Shown one piece after another: positions 6,742-8,386 of a stretch of DNA of 8,386 bases. Position numbers and translations under genes: made by a program. Every line of letters begins with the position of its first letter. Position 1 is the first letter of the stretch. This stretch comes from Candidatus Nanopelagicales bacterium. Its GTDB lineage: Bacteria > Actinomycetota > Actinomycetes > S36-B12. The notes beneath the pieces are model-generated. The model was given only the letters and a program-made list of their open reading frames with translations, was not told where the DNA came from and did not search any database. The stretch is from contig JAURQC010000020.1 of the NCBI GenBank assembly GCA_030836325.1, positions 1 through 8,386 on the forward strand, in the 5' to 3' direction.

Positions 6742-7644
6742 GTGATTATCGAAAACGCCCTTTACTTACTTCCTACCTGGGGCTCAATCGCAATCGCCCT
6801 ACTCCCACCGCTGGTTGTCATCATCGGCATCCGACTGTTTCGGAGATCACCGCTAGCTGACTCGGCAACACTCGCAATGCGAGCCACGCTCTATGCACTC
6901 TTGAGCACCGCTTTCGCATTCTCCGTCACTTTTTCGGTAAACACGTTGTGGTCACAGAACACGCAGATCTACGACGCAGCAACAAATATGGCTCAAGCCG
7001 GAGTTTCACTCGCTGAAACCGTTGACGAGGTCGATGGCAAAGTCGCCAAGGAACTCGTTGCTGAGTTCAAGACATTTCTCGAGCAGGTCAAAGCCGACTC
7101 AAAGGACATCTCGATTGGGGGTGCCGAGCTACCTACCAAAACTCTTCAGGGTATACACGCCAAGGTCTCCCAACTTTCCGCTGATCCGGATCAAGCGAAG
7201 CGAATCGAAGCAGCATTTGAAGAAATCGTCACCGCCAGGCAGGCGTGGCTCAGGGCCTTGAACTCCCCTGGAATCCCCGACGTCATTTGGCTCAACATCG
7301 CGCTCCTAGGCCTAATCTTTGCCGGCGTGATTGCCGCCGCTCCGCCCGGAAAAAGTCAACGGTATGAGACAAGCGTCGTCGCCATGTCAGGCTTGGTTAT
7401 CGGGTTCTTCCAGATTCCGCTCTACGTCCTGAACAGCCAGGCTTTCGTCCTCACGTTGGTCTCTGACATCTTCGATGAATTCACCGATCAATATCCGTCC
7501 AAAAGTGGACTCGTGACCGGGGTTGTGAGTTTCATCGTCATTGGTGGCATCTTCATCGGCACTATGTTCTTGATTCGCAGGCATCAGACGCACGAAGAGA
7601 GCCAGAGTGAGCCCACTGGCGCGTTAGACGCTGAAGCTGACTAG
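6742..7644 (+). CDS. Multi-pass membrane protein, DUF4239 (bestrophin-like) candidate
   Basis: A 300-residue integral membrane protein. Predicted by eye: hydrophobic helices at about 11-32 and 48-68, a soluble, mostly helical, charged middle section at about 70-175 with lysine- and glutamate-rich stretches, then three helices at about 179-200, 212-235 and 256-278, and a short hydrophilic acidic tail. The two-helix / soluble domain / C-terminal helix layout, with RQAWLRALNSPGIPDVIW leading into the third helix, recalls DUF4239 proteins, though these more often have four helices; I rate this assignment as tentative. The function is unknown; a channel or stress-related membrane role would be a guess. 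GC is low for this window: 29 and 30 G+C of 60 bases at 6901-6960 and 7021-7080, against 41 of 60 at 2341-2400, so it may have been acquired. The start is a leaderless GTG. Confidence 0.75.
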   Translation: MIIENALYLLPTWGSIAIALLPPLVVIIGIRLFRRSPLADSATLAMRATLYALLSTAFAFSVTFSVNTLWSQNTQIYDAATNMAQAGVSLAETVDEVDGKVAKELVAEFKTFLEQVKADSKDISIGGAELPTKTLQGIHAKVSQLSADPDQAKRIEAAFEEIVTARQAWLRALNSPGIPDVIWLNIALLGLIFAGVIAAAPPGKSQRYETSVVAMSGLVIGFFQIPLYVLNSQAFVLTLVSDIFDEFTDQYPSKSGLVTGVVSFIVIGGIFIGTMFLIRRHQTHEESQSEPTGALDAEAD

Positions 7645-7740
7645 ACCTCTGATCGACAAGCCAGTGACTTAGCGAGTCAAGGCCAGCAATTCCGCATCGG
7701 AGAAGGAACTTTCGACGGTGCGCCCATTGACGACAACGGC
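7645..7740 (+). other. Short gap between membrane protein and small protein
   Basis: 96 bases with no clear promoter, repeat or terminator. A purine-rich AGAAGGA at 7701-7707 could be a ribosome site, but no well-placed in-frame start follows it. The frame of both flanking genes stays open through this gap. Confidence 0.4.
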
Positions 7741-7941
7741 ATGGACAACTTCGATTTGGACAAGGAGAGTCTGTGGCCCTACGTCCAAGCGATGCTGGAC
7801 GAAGGCTGGCAGGTGACCATTGAGCCGAGCGCGTGGATGGAGGAAAACCGCTGCCCCGAGTGCTTCCAGGAATGGCAGATTGACGGCGCAAAAATTTGCT
7901 TGTGCGACGACGACCTGGCGGTCCCGCCGTTAGCCGACTAG
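7741..7941 (+). CDS. Small four-cysteine zinc-ribbon-like hypothetical protein
   Basis: A 66-residue, strongly acidic protein I do not recognise. Residues 1-30 include a probable short helix (WPYVQAMLDEGW). Cysteines at 38, 41, 53 and 55 form CPEC-x11-CLC, a plausible zinc knuckle/ribbon. The start is uncertain: ATG 7741 has no ribosome site, and an AGAAGGA at 7701-7707 is too far upstream. The frame is the same as that of the membrane protein gene and is open back to that gene's TAG at 7642-7644, with no ATG, GTG or TTG codon between; only a rare ATT at 7726 is available. It ends eight bases before a strong terminator, which supports it being a real transcribed gene, probably sharing the membrane protein's transcript. 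Confidence 0.6.
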   Translation: MDNFDLDKESLWPYVQAMLDEGWQVTIEPSAWMEENRCPECFQEWQIDGAKICLCDDDLAVPPLAD

Positions 7942-7948
7942 ACGAGCG

Positions 7949-7985
7949 AACGCCCCCACCATCAAGGCGATGGTGGGGGCGTTTT
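7949..7985 (+). terminator. Rho-independent terminator
   Basis: A perfect 15-base inverted repeat, 7949-7963 pairing with 7969-7983, with a five-base AAGGC loop and a GC-rich core. On the plus strand the stem runs into TTTT at 7982-7985. It closes the 6742-7941 transcription unit. On the minus strand the stem is followed by TTCGCTCG, a poor U-tract, so it is at best a weak terminator for the converging gene on the right. Confidence 0.85.
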
Positions 7986-8063
7986 CGTTGGATGGGCGCG
8001 GAGGGTCGCCGGCCTACTTGGTCCTTGCGGTGACGGTGAGAGCGAAGTCCGGCGCCTCGGGGA
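7986..8063. other. Convergent intergenic spacer
   Basis: 78 bases between the terminator and the stop of the minus-strand gene. I see no gene, promoter or second hairpin of note. Confidence 0.4.
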
Positions 8064-8384
8064 CTAGGAGTCGGCGATGGTCCCGTCCGATTGAACCCGA
8101 AGCGACCGTCGAACTTCGCAGAGATCCCGAGGGTTGATGCCGGGCCGGATGAAGAAGTGCATTGGGTCGTTGATCCGGTGGTAGGTGTGGGGGTAGTCGA
8201 CGCCCTTGACCTTGTCCGAGACTCCCCAGCCGAAGACGAGCCGGCCGTCGCAAGTCGTGAACCGCTTGAGCCGGCGGGAGATCAGGCGGGCCTGGCGCTC
8301 GGTGAGGGCGCCGGGGAATCCGACGCGGCCTTGCCGGGTCGTCCAGACGTCGATTGCCCAGCGGCGAGCGCGGCAGGCGACTCG
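8064..8384 (-). CDS. Hypothetical protein, C-terminal 106 residues (5' partial, start beyond right edge)
   Basis: On the minus strand one frame is open from the right edge to a TAG at 8064-8066, giving 106 residues with no start in the visible part except a Met at residue 75. The translation looks like a real protein. It has VWTTRQGRVGFPGALTERQ near residues 13-31, then a basic helix ARLISRRLKRF (32-42), TCDGRLVFGWGVSDKVKGVD (44-63), YPHTYHRINDPMHFFIRPG (64-82) and a short tail ending in Asp-Ser. It mixes aromatic, glycine and charged residues as folded proteins do, whereas the other long minus-strand frame over the same bases is an Arg/Pro/Leu-rich composition typical of a shadow. I do not recognise the family. 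It converges on the upstream unit. GC is high (42 of 60 at 8221-8280), unlike the membrane protein gene. Confidence 0.6.
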   Translation of the reverse strand, partial: RVACRARRWAIDVWTTRQGRVGFPGALTERQARLISRRLKRFTTCDGRLVFGWGVSDKVKGVDYPHTYHRINDPMHFFIRPGINPRDLCEVRRSLRVQSDGTIADS

Positions 8385-8386
8385 CG

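Noticed and set aside
8014..8253. A 79-codon minus-strand open frame with a start codon
   Set aside because: Arg/Pro/Leu-rich composition typical of an out-of-frame reading. A competing frame on the same strand, open to the window edge, looks far more protein-like.

Overview
The window looks like chromosomal DNA from a high-GC actinobacterium, most like the Nocardiaceae or mycobacterial group (Rhodococcus-like). Four things point that way: GTG and ATG starts, many 4-base start/stop overlaps, a DUF5522 protein next to an Rv2061-family F420-type enzyme, and a tRNA-Lys without an encoded CCA. The genus is an inference; no marker gene fixes it.

Positions 1-3060 hold a compact plus-strand cluster of four genes, each joined to the next by a GTGA or ATGA overlap. 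They encode a proline racemase/4-hydroxyproline epimerase-family enzyme (5' end cut by the window edge), a small cysteine-motif DUF5522 protein, a PPOX-class probable F420-dependent oxidoreductase and a cytochrome P450. The overlaps imply one transcript and coupled translation. No shared substrate can be read from the sequence.

Positions 3082-4602 encode a secreted SGNH/GDSL hydrolase with a signal peptide and an aspartate-rich, calcium-loop-like segment ahead of the catalytic domain. It seems to have its own promoter and a leaderless start. Positions 4643-6588 encode two Gfo/Idh/MocA-family NAD(P)-dependent oxidoreductases of different subtypes, again joined by an ATGA overlap. They are probably a two-step or alternative sugar/polyol/cyclitol redox pair.

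A tRNA-Lys(CTT) gene lies at 6605-6677, and the character of the DNA changes after it. The next gene is a multi-pass membrane protein with visibly lower GC (about half in the lines counted). It is followed by a small four-cysteine protein in the same reading frame, a strong rho-independent terminator, and then a GC-rich minus-strand gene that enters from the right edge and has no start codon in the window. This fits accessory DNA next to a tRNA, but no integrase or duplicated tRNA end is visible, so an island is only a hypothesis.

I see no CRISPR array, insertion sequence or complete defence system. The least explained parts are the 6742-7941 pair, the unrecognised minus-strand gene at the right edge, and the mixed-function operon at the left.
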